64,000 nt of DNA from Brumimicrobium mesophilum (GTDB lineage Bacteria > Bacteroidota > Bacteroidia > Flavobacteriales_D > Crocinitomicaceae). Position numbers and translations under genes: made by a program. The notes beneath the pieces were generated by a model. The model searched no databases. It was given only the letters and a program-made list of their open reading frames with translations, and was not told the origin of the DNA. This document shows, one piece after another, positions 63,500 through 64,000 of this stretch. The stretch lies in assembly GCF_003025005.1 (NCBI RefSeq), contig NZ_PVSS01000002.1, forward strand, positions 1 through 64,000. The letters are read 5' to 3'. The stretch's first letter is position 1. Each line of letters starts with the position of its first letter.

Positions 63500-64000
63500 A
63501 TGACTAAAAAATTTAATGTAGATAGAGTAGCAAAAAGTCTTTTTATCGTAACGTTTATCGTGCTTGCACTTTATTTTTTCACGAATGTATTAATGCCAAT
63601 TATTTTTTCTGGTATTGCCTCATTAATTTTATTGCCAATTGTTAAGTTTTTCGACAGAATCGGTATTAACAAATCTGTATCCGTTCTGTTAACAGTGCTA
63701 GTAATGCTTATTTTAACTTCTGGAATTATTTTCATTCTTGTTTTTCAAAGTCAGTCTATTGTAGTAGAATTGCCAAAATTAATGAATGAAAATGAGAATT
63801 TTTTAAAGATTGATCCTGACGACTTTTCAGCATCAAAAATTAGCGATATGATTTCCATTAAGACTGAATCTTTACAAGAATATCTATCTGCTATTAAAGG
63901 AGGTTTAATTTCGATGTTAGAAGGAGGATACAAAGGGTTATCTAATATGTTAATGTTCCTGGTTACATGCCCAGTATATATATTTTTCATGTTATTATAT
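63500..64000 (+). CDS. AI-2E family transporter (PerM-like), 5' part cut by window end
   Basis: Reading from the ATG at 63500 gives 167 residues before the window ends. Two membrane segments (SLFIVTFIVLALYFFTNVLM, IIFSGIASLILLPIV) are followed by LLTVLVMLILTSGIIFILVF, a soluble loop (DPDDFSASKISDMISIKTES) and the start of another hydrophobic stretch (LMFLVTCPVYIFFMLLY). This is the N-terminal pattern of the AI-2E / PerM exporter family, usually about 350 residues. The start is chosen from a TTATG shortly after a TAACTTTC box. Confidence 0.8.
   Translation, partial: MTKKFNVDRVAKSLFIVTFIVLALYFFTNVLMPIIFSGIASLILLPIVKFFDRIGINKSVSVLLTVLVMLILTSGIIFILVFQSQSIVVELPKLMNENENFLKIDPDDFSASKISDMISIKTESLQEYLSAIKGGLISMLEGGYKGLSNMLMFLVTCPVYIFFMLLY

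Overview
The window is AT-rich chromosomal DNA from a member of the Bacteroidota, most likely order Flavobacteriales. Four things in the sequence point there. The primary sigma factor is the short Bacteroidota type (288 residues). Many genes are preceded by the Bacteroidota -7 element TAnnTTTG. Two secreted proteins end in type IX secretion (T9SS) sorting domains. The set also includes split methylmalonyl-CoA mutase, a FISUMP-domain lipoprotein, and a non-catalytic-looking dihydroorotase beside a BatA-like protein. No rRNA, tRNA, CRISPR array, insertion sequence or prophage was recognised. Genus and species cannot be stated.

Positions 1-23500 are loosely packed and accessory-like. They hold lipoproteins and secreted or outer-membrane proteins of unknown role, a toxin-antitoxin pair whose toxin is broken, a HAD phosphatase, an FAD oxidoreductase, a DnaJ-like membrane protein, a multi-spanning membrane protein, a quinone-oxidoreductase-like dehydrogenase, and a type II restriction-modification pair (C5-cytosine methyltransferase plus HpaII-family endonuclease) followed by small membrane proteins. 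The long intergenic gaps here are filled by a dispersed family of nested palindromes. In two places these are joined to a 160-bp long-hairpin element that includes the 3' end of a small gene.

Positions 23500-36600 hold an efflux operon (TolC, HlyD, ABC-2 permease, with no ATPase) next to a Crp/Fnr regulator, a T9SS-secreted protein, a DUF985 cupin, an acyltransferase, the BatA-like / dihydroorotase-like / phospholipid-methyltransferase-like run, a tandem universal stress protein and a CvfB-like S1 protein. The last is followed by a perfect 50-bp palindrome that continues into 22-bp tandem repeats.

Positions 36700-64000 are dense core genome: gyrA with a TPR gene, clpC, the CCA-adding enzyme, an operon with an SAM methyltransferase, TraB/GumN and FKBP proteins, an N-terminally extended GAPDH, rpoD, an HtrA protease, the dapF-GNAT-mltG cluster, a PyrR-like phosphoribosyltransferase, an M90 peptidase, small lipoproteins, methylmalonyl-CoA mutase mutA-mutB, and the 5' part of an AI-2E family transporter cut by the window edge.

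No wholly new system can be demonstrated from sequence alone. The best candidates for follow-up are the 50-bp palindrome with its tandem array, the composite hairpin/palindrome repeat family, the dihydroorotase homologue without its metal-binding histidines, and the ATPase-less efflux operon.
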